From the NCBI RefSeq assembly GCF_000016285.1, contig NC_011981.1, positions 310,001 to 374,000 of the forward strand: DNA of 64,000 bases, given 5' to 3'. A program made the translations under genes and the position numbers. The notes beneath the pieces are model-generated. The model was not told the origin of the DNA. It did no database searches and worked only from the letters and a program-made list of their open reading frames with translations. The DNA is from Allorhizobium ampelinum S4. Its GTDB lineage: Bacteria; Pseudomonadota; Alphaproteobacteria; Rhizobiales; Rhizobiaceae. How positions within the stretch are numbered: the stretch's first letter is position 1; each line of letters begins with the position of its first letter. This document shows positions 33,457 to 42,411 of the stretch, piece after piece.

Positions 33457-34328
33457 ACGCTGATGGCTTTGACATGAAGGCGGTAGGGCCGCGCATTCGC
33501 ATGATGATGCCAATGCTGACCCCGCTGGAAGCAAAGGTCGTGGATACGGTTTTTGGCATGCGTGATTTCAGCGAGGAGACCTCGCTGAAGCAAATCGCCG
33601 AAAATGCCGGGGTTTCGGAAGCCATGGTGGTGAAGATCACCAAGAAGCTCGGTTTTTCCGGCTTTCGGGATTTCCGGTCTTCCGTCAGCCAGTATAACCG
33701 CCAGCCGACCACCGAAATGCATCAGGAATTGTCGGTTGACGATACCTCGCTTGAAATCGTTCAGAAAGTCTTTCGCACCTCGATCCACGCCCTTGAGGAA
33801 ACACTTGCCATTCTGGACATGGCAGCCTTCGACCAGGCGGCGGACATGATCCATAAGGCTCGAAACCGGGATTTCTACGGCGTCGGCGGCTCGGCGCAGA
33901 TCGCCCGGGATGTCGCCCACAAATTTTTGAGAATTGGCGTGCGCGCCAGCGTCTTCGATGATTCACACATGATGCTGATGTCGGCGGCCCTTCTCGCCGA
34001 TACCGATGTCGCCATTGGCTTTTCGCATTCGGGCAACACGATTGCCGTGATCGAGGCCCTGCAACTTGCCCGCAAGAACGGTGCCAGCACCATTGCCGTG
34101 ACCAATTACGGTTCCTCCGCGCTCGCCCAGTCCGCCGACGTGGTCTTGTGTTCCACCGCACAAGGCTCGCCTTTGATGGGGGAAAATGCCGCGGCGCGCA
34201 TTGCGCAGCTCAATATTCTCGACGCCATTTTCGTCGCCGTCGCCCAGCGCGACTATCAGGCCGCCGAGCGCAATCTCGACCGCACCATGTCCGCCGTCAC
34301 CTCTAAACGTAGAGATCGCCTTCCATGA
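33453..34328 (+). CDS. MurR/RpiR family transcriptional regulator (HTH + SIS domain)
   Basis: A 291-residue regulator. Residues about 20-85 form an HTH_6 domain (LTPLEAKVVDTVFGMRDFSEETSLKQIAENAGVSEAMVVKITKKLGFSGFRDFR); residues about 130-270 are a phosphosugar-binding SIS domain (FYGVGGSAQIARDVAHKFLRIGVRA, IGFSHSGNTIAVIEALQLARKNGASTIAVTNY). It would sense a sugar phosphate made by the local kinases. The start overlaps the permease stop (ATGA) and the stop overlaps the next kinase start, so it is inside the operon it probably controls. Confidence 0.93.
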   Translation: MNADGFDMKAVGPRIRMMMPMLTPLEAKVVDTVFGMRDFSEETSLKQIAENAGVSEAMVVKITKKLGFSGFRDFRSSVSQYNRQPTTEMHQELSVDDTSLEIVQKVFRTSIHALEETLAILDMAAFDQAADMIHKARNRDFYGVGGSAQIARDVAHKFLRIGVRASVFDDSHMMLMSAALLADTDVAIGFSHSGNTIAVIEALQLARKNGASTIAVTNYGSSALAQSADVVLCSTAQGSPLMGENAAARIAQLNILDAIFVAVAQRDYQAAERNLDRTMSAVTSKRRDRLP

Positions 34329-35224
34329 CATTCTCGCCTATCGTCACCGTTTTCGGCAGCCTGCATTATGATATCGCGGTCTTCGGTCCAGACCGGCCAC
34401 GTCAGGGAGAAACTGTTGCAGGCACGTCCTGGCACCCCAAAAGCGGCGGCAAGGGTGGCAATCAGGCTGTCTCGGCAGCACAGGCTGGCGTCTCGACATT
34501 CATGATCGGCGCAGTTGCCGACGACGAATTCGGACGGTTTCTGTTGGAAAATCTTAAACGCCGACAGGTTGATGATCGCTTCGTGCGGCGCGACGCCGTG
34601 GCGTCTACCGGCCACGCCACCGGCATGAGCGTGGCGATTTTCGACGCGCAGGGCGATTACGGTGCCGTTATTGTGTCCGGCGCTAACCTGACGCTTGGCG
34701 ATCAGGATGTTGCAGCCGCAGCCGATCTGCTGGGCCGGACAACGGTTCTTGTGCTACAGAACGAGATCCCCGACGCCGCCAATGTCGCCGCAGCAAGGGC
34801 CGTCCGGCAGGCTGGCGGCCGAGTCCTGATCAATGCCGCACCGGCGCGCGCCTTGTCAGCCGACCTTCAGAACCTGATCGACATCATCGTCGTCAACGCC
34901 ATCGAGGCTGAAATGCTGGCGGGTGTCCCGGTTGTCGAAACGCTCGATGGCGCATTGGAAGCGGCAAGGAGGCTGTTGGCGAACTTCCCGGACGTTGTGG
35001 TCACCGCAGGCGGCGCGGGTGTCGCCTACGCAAGTCGAGGCGGAGACGAAATTGTCCTGCCTGCCGTGAAGGTGAAAGTGGAAAGCACGCACGGAGCCGG
35101 CGACATGTTCATCGGCGTGATGGCCGCAACCCTCGCCACGGGAAAATCGATGCGCGACGCACTTTCACTGGCAAATATCGAAGCCGCAAAACTGGTTGCG
35201 ACACCAGAGGCTGAACGCCTTTAG
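34325..35224 (+). CDS. PfkB family carbohydrate kinase, ribokinase-like (second copy)
   Basis: A 299-residue sugar kinase. Signature 1 is SGGKGGNQAVSAAQAGV near 40-56. The usual signature 2, DTTGAGD, reads STHGAGDMFIGVMAATLATG here (near 256-275); the catalytic Asp of GAGD is kept, but the metal-side Asp-Thr-Thr is changed to Ser-Thr-His, which may shift substrate or ion preference. It overlaps the RpiR gene by 4 bp and ends in the TAG of a RIME-like repeat. Last gene of the locus; the AraC gene converges on it. Confidence 0.9.
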   Translation: MTFSPIVTVFGSLHYDIAVFGPDRPRQGETVAGTSWHPKSGGKGGNQAVSAAQAGVSTFMIGAVADDEFGRFLLENLKRRQVDDRFVRRDAVASTGHATGMSVAIFDAQGDYGAVIVSGANLTLGDQDVAAAADLLGRTTVLVLQNEIPDAANVAAARAVRQAGGRVLINAAPARALSADLQNLIDIIVVNAIEAEMLAGVPVVETLDGALEAARRLLANFPDVVVTAGGAGVAYASRGGDEIVLPAVKVKVESTHGAGDMFIGVMAATLATGKSMRDALSLANIEAAKLVATPEAERL

Positions 35225-35324
35225 AGTTTGTCAGGGAAAAGGGAAAACCGATTTTTCCGAAAACACAAACGAAAACAAGAGAATTTAGAGTCTGTCTGGT
35301 TCAATCTGAACGTGACAGACTCTA
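35222..35324. repeat. Full-length RIME-like palindromic intergenic repeat
   Basis: The first half (35222-35280) starts TAGAGTTTGTCAGGGAAAAG and shows GAAAACCG-ATTT-TTCCG-like symmetry. The second half is a large hairpin, TAGAGTCTGTC (35286-35296) against GACAGACTCTA (35314-35324), with an inner TTCA-atc-TGAA stem. The size (about 100 bp) and two-palindrome structure match what is known of rhizobial RIME elements. It supplies the stop codon of the plus-strand kinase gene and overlaps the stop of the minus-strand AraC gene, so it may also act as a two-way terminator. Confidence 0.65.
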
Positions 35325-36134
35325 GGCTAAAGGTTTCACCCCCATAAACTGGGTTGGCGTCATGGCCGTGACCTGCCGGAAAGCGTGCGAGAACGAAGCG
35401 GCACTGGAAAACCCGAAGTCGGCGGCCACGCGGGCGATTGGCTTTCCTTTGGCGAGTAGATCCATCGACTGCACGATCCGAGCCCGTTGTCGCCAGGCCT
35501 TGAAGGTCAACCCTGTCTCCGAAGGAAACAATCGGCTTAAGGTTCGCACGGATGTCGCGGCCCGCGATGCAAATTCATCTATGCTCATCAGGCTCTGATG
35601 ATCGGTGAGAGCCATGTCTGCGACCCGAAGCCCGATTGTGCTTGTCGGCAGGGGAAGGAATGTTGGCGCGTGGGCCGTTGACGTCAGTTCGTGAAGCATG
35701 AGCTTGGCTACGAGTTCTCCCTTCTCTCGGCTGACATCGGCCATGAAAGCCGCCTCGAGCAAAGACTGCATGAGCGGGGTCACGCGTAAAGCGAATGTCT
35801 GATCGAGCGGTACCGGAGGCGCCCATTCCTGCGCCGCCGATGGCTCCCAATGGACCATCCATAAATCGGCGTCCGTCAAGACATCGACGCGATGGGGAAC
35901 GCGAGCGGGAATCCAGACTGCGAGCTGTGAAGGTACCAGCCACCGGCCTTCCTCAGTGTGAACCTGCACCATCCCAGATGCGGCAAAGGTGAGTTGTGCC
36001 TCGTCGTGGGCATGGATTGGCAAGCCTTCGCCGCGTTGTTTGAAGCCCCGCTGAAAGGTGAACGGATGTCTGGGCATGATTGGCCTCTCGGCGATGGAGA
36101 TTGGCAGAACATCGATAAGGTGTTCGTCTAGCAT
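35322..36134 (-). CDS. AraC family transcriptional regulator with cupin sensor
   Basis: A 270-residue regulator. The N-terminal half is an AraC-type cupin ([49 protein letters not shown], about 40-85). The C-terminal 100 residues hold two helix-turn-helix units ([37 protein letters not shown] and [34 protein letters not shown]). The ATG at 36134 is preferred; the frame stays open 99 codons into the divergent oxidoreductase gene, which is not credible. It is divergent from that gene across 55 bp and probably controls it. Confidence 0.9.
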   Translation of the reverse strand: MLDEHLIDVLPISIAERPIMPRHPFTFQRGFKQRGEGLPIHAHDEAQLTFAASGMVQVHTEEGRWLVPSQLAVWIPARVPHRVDVLTDADLWMVHWEPSAAQEWAPPVPLDQTFALRVTPLMQSLLEAAFMADVSREKGELVAKLMLHELTSTAHAPTFLPLPTSTIGLRVADMALTDHQSLMSIDEFASRAATSVRTLSRLFPSETGLTFKAWRQRARIVQSMDLLAKGKPIARVAADFGFSSAASFSHAFRQVTAMTPTQFMGVKPLA

Positions 36135-36189
36135 AGGACTTGTCGATGGTCGAGCCGACACCAAAACCTCAACAACCGAGAGCGAAGAC

Positions 36190-37104
36190 ATGAAAGCAAT
36201 CATTATCAACGAATATGGCGACAACAGCGTGCTTAAATATGCCGACGTCAAAGATCCTGAGCCGAAAGCAGGCGAAGTGCTGGTTAAAGTCCATGCGGCA
36301 GGCGTCAACCCTGTGGATTGGAAGATTCGCAGTGGCGCTGGCCAGCGAATGGGGATGACCTTGCCAATCCATCTGGGCGGAGAGATTGCAGGCATTGTCG
36401 AAAAACTTGGACCAGGCGTCACCGAATTCAATCGAGGCGACGGCGTCTACGGCGTTATCAAACAGGGAGGTTTCGCGCAGTATGCGATCGCCAACACGAC
36501 GGATGTCGCGCGCAAGCCCTCCACCCTCGATTTCATCGAAACGGCTGCTACGCCGCTCGGAGCATTAACCGCGTGGCAGGCCATGTTTGACGTTGCCAAA
36601 CTTTCGACCGGCCAGCACGTGTTCATCACAAACAGCTCGGGCGGCGTCGGCTCCCTGGCAGTTCAGCTTGCGAAGGCCCGAGGCGCACATGTCACCGCGA
36701 TGGCGTCCGCTCGAAACGAGGAGTATGTCCGCAGCCTCGGCGCCGACGAGTTCGTCGATTACACCAGGCAGCCTTTCGAAAACAGCGTTCGTGACATGGA
36801 CGTCGTCTTTGACACGGTTGGAGGCGAGACATTCAAGCGAGCATTCACCACCCTGAGGCAGGATGGCTTCCTGGTGACGGCGGTCGCCTTTCCTTCTGAC
36901 GAAGACAAGCAGCATGGCGTCGGCGTTGCCAGGGTGCAGTGCGTGCCAAATTCGCAGGAACTCACGCAAATCCGGGAATTGATAGAAGCAGGTAAGGTGA
37001 AGCCTTACGTCGCCACTGTCCTTCCGTTCGAGAGCGTCAAGGAGGCGCTTGAATTTTCCGAAGACGGGCATACTCGTGGCAAAATCGTCCTGCAAATCGC
37101 ATGA
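36190..37104 (+). CDS. NAD(P)-dependent alcohol dehydrogenase/quinone oxidoreductase (zeta-crystallin-like)
   Basis: A 304-residue medium-chain dehydrogenase/reductase. The GroES-like N-terminal part includes [18 protein letters not shown] near 36-53; the Rossmann part has [26 protein letters not shown] near 145-170, the NADPH-type AXXGXXG variant. The zinc-binding Cys cluster of true alcohol dehydrogenases is missing, which points to quinone or enone reduction. The ATG at 36190 begins the family N-terminus [10 protein letters not shown]; upstream in-frame codons overlap the AraC gene and are rejected. Probably induced through the AraC regulator. Confidence 0.92.
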   Translation: MKAIIINEYGDNSVLKYADVKDPEPKAGEVLVKVHAAGVNPVDWKIRSGAGQRMGMTLPIHLGGEIAGIVEKLGPGVTEFNRGDGVYGVIKQGGFAQYAIANTTDVARKPSTLDFIETAATPLGALTAWQAMFDVAKLSTGQHVFITNSSGGVGSLAVQLAKARGAHVTAMASARNEEYVRSLGADEFVDYTRQPFENSVRDMDVVFDTVGGETFKRAFTTLRQDGFLVTAVAFPSDEDKQHGVGVARVQCVPNSQELTQIRELIEAGKVKPYVATVLPFESVKEALEFSEDGHTRGKIVLQIA

Positions 37105-37510
37105 TGTGGCCCAATTATAACGACCTCTTTCAATCCAGGCCATGAGGGCGACTGCGCATACGGCAAGGCCGTTCAGGCAAAACTGGGTGAGTTAATCCTG
37201 ACCAGCGCCGCCGAAAGCGATCCCGATCATGCGCGCTCCGAAAAAGTCGATCACCTCATTCTTGATCGCCGGACAAAGCTACGAAAGAGAGTGTGAAAGG
37301 GTCTACGGTTCCGACTGATGTTAGGAACGATCATGTCTTGGAATGCTTGAATTCCATTCTGTCGACCTTGCGTCGGAGGCGAGCGGTAATGAAAGTGGAT
37401 CTTTGACAAAGGGTACACAGCAGATTTCAAGCCCAGATGATCGATAGAATGACTTGCAATAGCTCACCAATCAGCATAATTTTGAGTTATAGAAAAGGCG
37501 GCTATAACTC
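37105..37510. other. 406-bp gap with a possible gene remnant and the Fic operator
   Basis: No intact gene is seen. On the plus strand 37147-37296 reads as an open segment (CAYGKAVQAKLGELILTSAA, then ESDPDHARSEKVDHLILDRR, then TKLRKRV and a stop) with coding-like codon choice but no start and no family I recognise, so it may be the end of a decayed gene. The last 30 bp form the palindrome described separately. Confidence 0.35.
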
Positions 37511-37511
37511 A
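37483..37511. promoter_or_regulatory. Palindrome overlapping the Fic start codon, likely autoregulatory operator
   Basis: TGAGTTATAG at 37483-37492 and CTATAACTCA at 37502-37511 are perfect 10-bp arms around a 9-nt spacer AAAAGGCGG. The last base of the right arm is the A of the Fic ATG, and the spacer holds the only ribosome-site-like purines. As DNA it is a strong dimer operator; as RNA it would fold the ribosome site into a loop next to the start codon. Confidence 0.6.
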
Positions 37512-38617
37512 TGCAATGGAACTGGCAACTGCCCGATTGGCCAAACTTCTCCTATGACATTGAGAACATGGCCCCTTTGGAGCAAAGGTTTCTCCAGTCA
37601 TCCGGTGAGGTTATCGGTGCTGTCAGGCATTTCAGTGACGACGACAGCAACCAATTGCGGATTGAGTTGCTGAGCGACGAAGCCATTAAAACGTCGGAGA
37701 TCGAAGGCGAGTTCCTTGATCGAGCAAGCGTACAGTCGTCGCTGCGCCGACAATTTGGTCTCAATACAGACAATCGTCCGGTCCGACCACAAGAACGTGG
37801 GATCGCAGAGATGATGGCCGACGTCTATAAAAATTGGTCCGGCCCACTCCAGCATGAGGACCTTTTCCGTTGGCACTCGATGCTGATGGCGGGAACCCGA
37901 TATATCGAAACAATTTGCGCCTACCGACGCCATAATGATGCAATGCAGATCGTCTCAGGTCGCCTGGACAAGCCTATAATCCATTTTGAGGCACCGCCAT
38001 CCAGCCAGGTGGCTGCGGAAATGGCGCTTTTCATCGACTGGTTCAATCGGTCGGGGCCAGGCGGGTCAGTTCCATTATCTGCGCTGACCCGCGCAGCCAT
38101 CGGACACCTCTATTTCGAAAGCATCCATCCCTTTGAGGACGGTAACGGTAGAATTGGACGCGCGTTAGCTGAAAAATCGCTAGCACAGAACATTGGGCAA
38201 CCAAGTCTGATTTCGCTTGCCTTTACAATTGAGCGTGACCGAAAGGCCTATTACTGCGAACTTGAACGCCATCAGCGAAAGCTCGATATCACCGGATGGA
38301 TTGTCTATTTTTCGCAGACAATCCTGGATGCCCAACAGGCGACGATTGATCGCATTGCCTTCTTCATTCAAAAGGCAAAATTCTACGATCGGTTTCGGGA
38401 CCGGCTTAATGAACGCCAGGAAAAAGTCATCGCCCGTATTTTTCGAGAGGGTATTGCTGGTTTTAAAGGCGGGTTGAGCGCGGAAAATTACATTTCAATC
38501 ACGGCCACATCGCGTGCGACAGCAACGCGTGACCTCCAGCACCTTGTCGAGATCGGCGCATTCACGCGCACCGGAGAGCGGCGACACACGCGGTACACCC
38601 TAACACTCCAAAGCTGA
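37511..38617 (+). CDS. Fic family protein, class II (intramolecular inhibition), with C-terminal winged helix
   Basis: A 368-residue enzyme expected to transfer AMP (or a related phosphate group) to protein hydroxyls. The Fic core motif HPFEDGNGRIGR lies at about 206-217 with catalytic His206 and the phosphate-anchoring GNGR. The inhibitory helix motif T-S-E-I-E-G at 61-66 fits [S/T]xxxE[G/N] of class II Fic proteins, so the enzyme is probably self-inhibited and needs no antitoxin gene; none is seen nearby. Residues 1-75 match the DUF4172-type N-terminus (WNWQLPDWPNF). The C-terminal 70 residues (LSAENYISITATSRATATRDLQHLVEIGAFTRTG) look like a winged helix that could bind the palindrome at its own start codon. 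Confidence 0.93.
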   Translation: MQWNWQLPDWPNFSYDIENMAPLEQRFLQSSGEVIGAVRHFSDDDSNQLRIELLSDEAIKTSEIEGEFLDRASVQSSLRRQFGLNTDNRPVRPQERGIAEMMADVYKNWSGPLQHEDLFRWHSMLMAGTRYIETICAYRRHNDAMQIVSGRLDKPIIHFEAPPSSQVAAEMALFIDWFNRSGPGGSVPLSALTRAAIGHLYFESIHPFEDGNGRIGRALAEKSLAQNIGQPSLISLAFTIERDRKAYYCELERHQRKLDITGWIVYFSQTILDAQQATIDRIAFFIQKAKFYDRFRDRLNERQEKVIARIFREGIAGFKGGLSAENYISITATSRATATRDLQHLVEIGAFTRTGERRHTRYTLTLQS

Positions 38618-38706
38618 CCAGCATTTCAAGAGGCCAACATTTCGATCGGATTATCTGCTCGTCGTTTCGTCCAGGTGTCGGAGAACCCCAAGGATATTGA
38701 GCGCAT

Positions 38707-40341
38707 TTACACGTCGCGTAACGCTCTACCCTGTTGCTGTAGCGTTGTGAAATGGCTGTATCTGCGTTTGTGGATATTGGCCAAAGCGCCGACCTGCGGA
38801 TGATAGGTCTTTGTTACGCCGCTTAAAGCTTCCATTGCCTGGCTGACACCTGAAAAGGCCTTTCCCGCCACAGCACCCAGAATCGCGGAGCCCAGCAACA
38901 CCGGCTCATCCAGACCCGCAGCCACCACGGGCTTGCCGCAAGCATCGGCCAACACCTGCCGCACCAGATCGCTCTCACCAGCACCACCGCTGATCACCAC
39001 TCGCTCAATAAACGCGCCCGATGCGGCCTGTGTCTCGATGATTTGCCGAAGACCATAGCCAATGCCGCACAGGCCCGCGATATAGAGCGCAACCAGACTA
39101 TCAAAATCCCGATCCATGCCCAGACCAGCAATGATGGCACGTGCGTGGGGATCGGCAAAAGGCGCGCGGTTGCCGAGGAATTCCGGCACGATGTGCAGAC
39201 CTTTCGCCAAATGCACGACATCGGGCAGGGCGTTGACCTTGGCCGCTGCCGCCTGCGCCAACAGAACCGGCCGCGCAACACCCTGTTCGCGTGCCTTTGC
39301 GGCTGCCTCCGGCGCTGCCGGGTGAAAGGCCAGCAATTGGTCAATGGCCGCACCGGCTGCACTCTGGCCACCCTCATTGAGCCACATGCCCGGCACCATG
39401 GCAGAATAATATGGCCCCCAGACACCGGGCACAAACACAGGCTCAACCGTTGAGGTCATGGTGCAAGAGGATGTGCCAAACACATAGGCCATATTGTCTT
39501 TCGGGCCGCTGCCAATGCCAACGGTGCCAATGCCGCCCGCGTGGGCATCAATCATGCCTGCGGCCACGGCCGTTCCATTTCTCAGGCCCATGGCGGCAGC
39601 GGCGGCTTCCGTTAGCCCCTGCCCCAGCGGCGTTCCGGGTTCGACAATCTGCTGGCCGATCCGGGCAAAACCTTCATCGGCAAGCTCTTCCAGCCCGATG
39701 GCGTGGAAATAGCTGGGGTCCCAGCGTTGTTCATGGGCCAGATAGGTCCATTTGCAGGTCACGGTACAGGTGGAGCGGGCAAGATCGCCCGTTGCTTTCC
39801 AGGTGAGAAAATCGGCAAGGTCGAAAAACTGCCAAGCGCTTTTGAAGGTGTCGGGGCGATTTTCCTTCAGCCAGAGAAGCTTGGGCGTTTCCATCTCTGG
39901 CGAGATTTTGCCGCCGACATAGCGCAACACGTCATGGCCAATGGTGTTGATTTTCTCCGCTTGCGTCACGGCACGTTGATCCATCCAGACGATAATGTCC
40001 CGCTCAGCAAGCTCTGACGAGCCAACGGGCAATGGCTTTCCCCCTTCACCCAGCACCACCAGCGAGCAGGTGGCATCAAAGCCTAGGCCGATGACATGAG
40101 CTGGATCGTCCACACCTTCGGCAACCTGCCGGACAACCGTGCAGACCGCATCCCAGATGTCTGTGCTGGACTGCTCGGCAATTGCCCCTGTCTCGCGAAA
40201 CAGCGCAATATCGTGTTTGGCAACGGCTACAAGCGTACCGCTCAGATCAAACAGGCCGGCACGGGCGCTGCCTGTGCCGACGTCGACGCCGATAATGTAG
40301 CGCTCAAGCCCGGTCGCGATGGTGTCAGGTGCTTCGATCAT
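38707..40341 (-). CDS. FGGY family carbohydrate kinase (ribulokinase-like)
   Basis: A 544-residue cytoplasmic kinase. The N-terminal FGGY domain begins YIIGVDVGTGSARAGLFDLSG (about 15-35), and the C-terminal one contains VVISGGAGESDLVRQVLADACGKPVV (about 431-456), the FGGY signature 2 region. GFDATCSLVVL and IVWMDQRA are typical of the D-ribulokinase/YDR109C branch. It closes the operon that starts with the CUT2 binding protein, 56 bp after the dehydrogenase gene. Together with the dehydrogenase it suggests oxidation of a polyol to a ketose, then phosphorylation. The exact sugar is inference. Confidence 0.9.
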   Translation of the reverse strand: MIEAPDTIATGLERYIIGVDVGTGSARAGLFDLSGTLVAVAKHDIALFRETGAIAEQSSTDIWDAVCTVVRQVAEGVDDPAHVIGLGFDATCSLVVLGEGGKPLPVGSSELAERDIIVWMDQRAVTQAEKINTIGHDVLRYVGGKISPEMETPKLLWLKENRPDTFKSAWQFFDLADFLTWKATGDLARSTCTVTCKWTYLAHEQRWDPSYFHAIGLEELADEGFARIGQQIVEPGTPLGQGLTEAAAAAMGLRNGTAVAAGMIDAHAGGIGTVGIGSGPKDNMAYVFGTSSCTMTSTVEPVFVPGVWGPYYSAMVPGMWLNEGGQSAAGAAIDQLLAFHPAAPEAAAKAREQGVARPVLLAQAAAAKVNALPDVVHLAKGLHIVPEFLGNRAPFADPHARAIIAGLGMDRDFDSLVALYIAGLCGIGYGLRQIIETQAASGAFIERVVISGGAGESDLVRQVLADACGKPVVAAGLDEPVLLGSAILGAVAGKAFSGVSQAMEALSGVTKTYHPQVGALANIHKRRYSHFTTLQQQGRALRDV

Positions 40342-40397
40342 GGCAAATGCTCTTCAAATATAGATGGGATAATGATGAGGATGAGGATGAGCGTCGA

Positions 40398-41126
40398 TTA
40401 AAGATCGACGCTGTTGGGCACAATCACCAGATCACGGATGGTGACATTGCGGGGCCGCGACAGCATGAACAGCACGGCTTCGGCCACTTCCTGCGGCTGC
40501 ATCAGGCTGCCATTGGCCAGCGCTTCATCCATCTTGGCTTTTGGCCAATCATCCAGCAATGCGGTGACGACTGGGCCGGGCAACACCGCACCCACGCGCA
40601 CGCCATATTGCGAAACCTGCCTGCGGGTGGAATGGACAAAGGCCTGAACGGCAAATTTCGAGGCCGTATAAATCGGCTCCCACACCACTGGCACCACGCC
40701 TGCAATCGAGCTGGTAAACAGGATATCGCCGGATTTTTGCGCAATCAGATGCGGCAATACCGCATGAACTGAGCGGAAGGCTGCGTTGATATTGAGGTTG
40801 AGCATCCGGTCCCACGCATCTGGGTCGCCTTCTGCCACGGCACCGCCAATATAGGCTCCGGCATTGGCGTGGAAAATATCAAGCCCGCCTGCGACCTCCA
40901 GAATGCGCGGCAGCATGGCGGAAACCTCTGGCCCATTCAAAAGATCCACCACCAGCGGCTTGGCGCGCTCACCGAGCTCTGCGCAAAGCGTATCCAGCTT
41001 ATCCTTGGCGCGGTCGATCAACACCACCGTTGCGCCTTCCGCCAGCAGAATTTTGGCGCAAGCGAGACCGATGCCCGATGCAGCACCGGTGATGGCGGCG
41101 ACTTTGCCTTTCATGATATCTGTCAT
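40398..41126 (-). CDS. Short-chain dehydrogenase/reductase (SDR), likely sugar alcohol dehydrogenase
   Basis: A 242-residue classical SDR. The cofactor motif TGAASGIG is at 13-20, NAG at 88-90, catalytic Ser near 139, and YTASK with Tyr153 and Lys157. Asp38 in VLIDRA after the second strand favours NAD. AAGGAGAA precedes the ATG at 41126; an upstream 25-codon extension is rejected. It lies between the XylH-like permease and FGGY kinase genes of one operon, so it probably oxidises the imported polyol to the kinase substrate. Confidence 0.9.
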   Translation of the reverse strand: MTDIMKGKVAAITGAASGIGLACAKILLAEGATVVLIDRAKDKLDTLCAELGERAKPLVVDLLNGPEVSAMLPRILEVAGGLDIFHANAGAYIGGAVAEGDPDAWDRMLNLNINAAFRSVHAVLPHLIAQKSGDILFTSSIAGVVPVVWEPIYTASKFAVQAFVHSTRRQVSQYGVRVGAVLPGPVVTALLDDWPKAKMDEALANGSLMQPQEVAEAVLFMLSRPRNVTIRDLVIVPNSVDL

Positions 41127-41151
41127 GATACAATTCTCCTTGTAAATCTTG

Positions 41152-42411
41152 TTAGGCGCGGCCGTGACTGACACGGGAGCGGCGCGCGAGCGAATCCACA
41201 ATCACGGCAATGGCAAGCACTGCCCCGGTGATCATGTAGCGCAGTGATGAACTGAGGTTGAGAAGCGTCAAACCATTGGAAATCGCCTGAATGACGATGA
41301 TCCCAAGCAGGGCCGAATAGGCACTGCCACGCCCGCCAAACAGGCTGGTGCCACCAATCACGGCGGCGGCAATGGCGTTCAAATTCACATCACCCGTGCC
41401 AGCCTGCTGGCTGGAGGATGCAAGGCGCGATGCCGACAACACGCCACCAAGCGCTGCAAGGGTGGAGCACAGCATAAAGGCGCTCATGTAAATGCGGCGG
41501 ACATTGATACCAGCGCGGCGTGCGGCTTCACGATTGCCACCCACGGCAAACATTGAGCGGCCCCATTGTGTCTTGGTCAGCAGGTAATTGACCACCACCA
41601 CCAGCGCCACGAACAGCGCAAACATCCAGGGCACGCCGCGTCCGAGATTGAGATAATAGACTGCAAATTCGAAGCCAAGCGTGAGGATGGCGGCTTTGAT
41701 GAGCAAGCCACTCAAGGGCTTTGAGGACAGGTTGACCGCTTGGCGGCGCTTGCGCACGCTTAAGCCAAACACAACCATCACAATGCCGGGCACCAAAGCC
41801 AGCGTGAAGGACAGCCAATGCGGCATCACCAAAATCTGGCCAAACCGCACCAGAGGTGAGGCATAGGGCAGATTGATACTGCCCGTTGGGCCGAGAATGT
41901 AGAGCTGCATGCCCAGCAAGGCCAGCAGGCCAGACAGCGTGGCGACAAAGCTTGGCATGCCCATGCGATTATACATCACAGCGTAAAGCGCCCCCACGGC
42001 AGCACCTGTGACCAGCGCTGCAAAAATCGCAACAACCACCGGAAGGCCGGAATTGACCCACAACACGCCAATGATAGCCGAGGCCAGACCACTCATGGAG
42101 CCAACCGAGAGATCAATCTCACCCAACAGCAGCACGCAGACAATGCCCAGCGAAATAATGCCCACCGTTGCGCAATCAAACAGCAGATTGACCAGATTGT
42201 TGGGTGCCAGAAAAACCGGATTGAGAATGCTGAACACGGTGGAAATCACAATCAGCCCAATGGCAACTGGCAACATGCCCAGATCGCCCGATTTGATCCG
42301 ATTGATAAAACTGCGCAGCATGGCCAGCACACCATCATCGTGGGTGACGCGCTCATCGCTGCGGTCCAAGGCTTGGGAGGACTTGGGTTCAGGGTTTGAA
42401 ATATTGCTCAT
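41152..42411 (-). CDS. Sugar ABC transporter permease, XylH-like (CUT2)
   Basis: A 419-residue permease, longer than RbsC-type subunits (about 325) and of XylH size, with some twelve hydrophobic segments. CUT2 motifs are [22 protein letters not shown] near 94-115, [44 protein letters not shown] and [18 protein letters not shown]. The start overlaps the ATPase stop by 4 bp (minus strand). It works with the ATPase at 42408-43241 and the binding protein at 43313-44359. Confidence 0.94.
   Translation of the reverse strand: MSNISNPEPKSSQALDRSDERVTHDDGVLAMLRSFINRIKSGDLGMLPVAIGLIVISTVFSILNPVFLAPNNLVNLLFDCATVGIISLGIVCVLLLGEIDLSVGSMSGLASAIIGVLWVNSGLPVVVAIFAALVTGAAVGALYAVMYNRMGMPSFVATLSGLLALLGMQLYILGPTGSINLPYASPLVRFGQILVMPHWLSFTLALVPGIVMVVFGLSVRKRRQAVNLSSKPLSGLLIKAAILTLGFEFAVYYLNLGRGVPWMFALFVALVVVVNYLLTKTQWGRSMFAVGGNREAARRAGINVRRIYMSAFMLCSTLAALGGVLSASRLASSSQQAGTGDVNLNAIAAAVIGGTSLFGGRGSAYSALLGIIVIQAISNGLTLLNLSSSLRYMITGAVLAIAVIVDSLARRSRVSHGRA

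Noticed and set aside
36135..36431. A 99-codon N-terminal extension of the AraC regulator
   Set aside because: It would run antisense into the start of the oxidoreductase gene; the AraC cupin domain begins normally after 36134.
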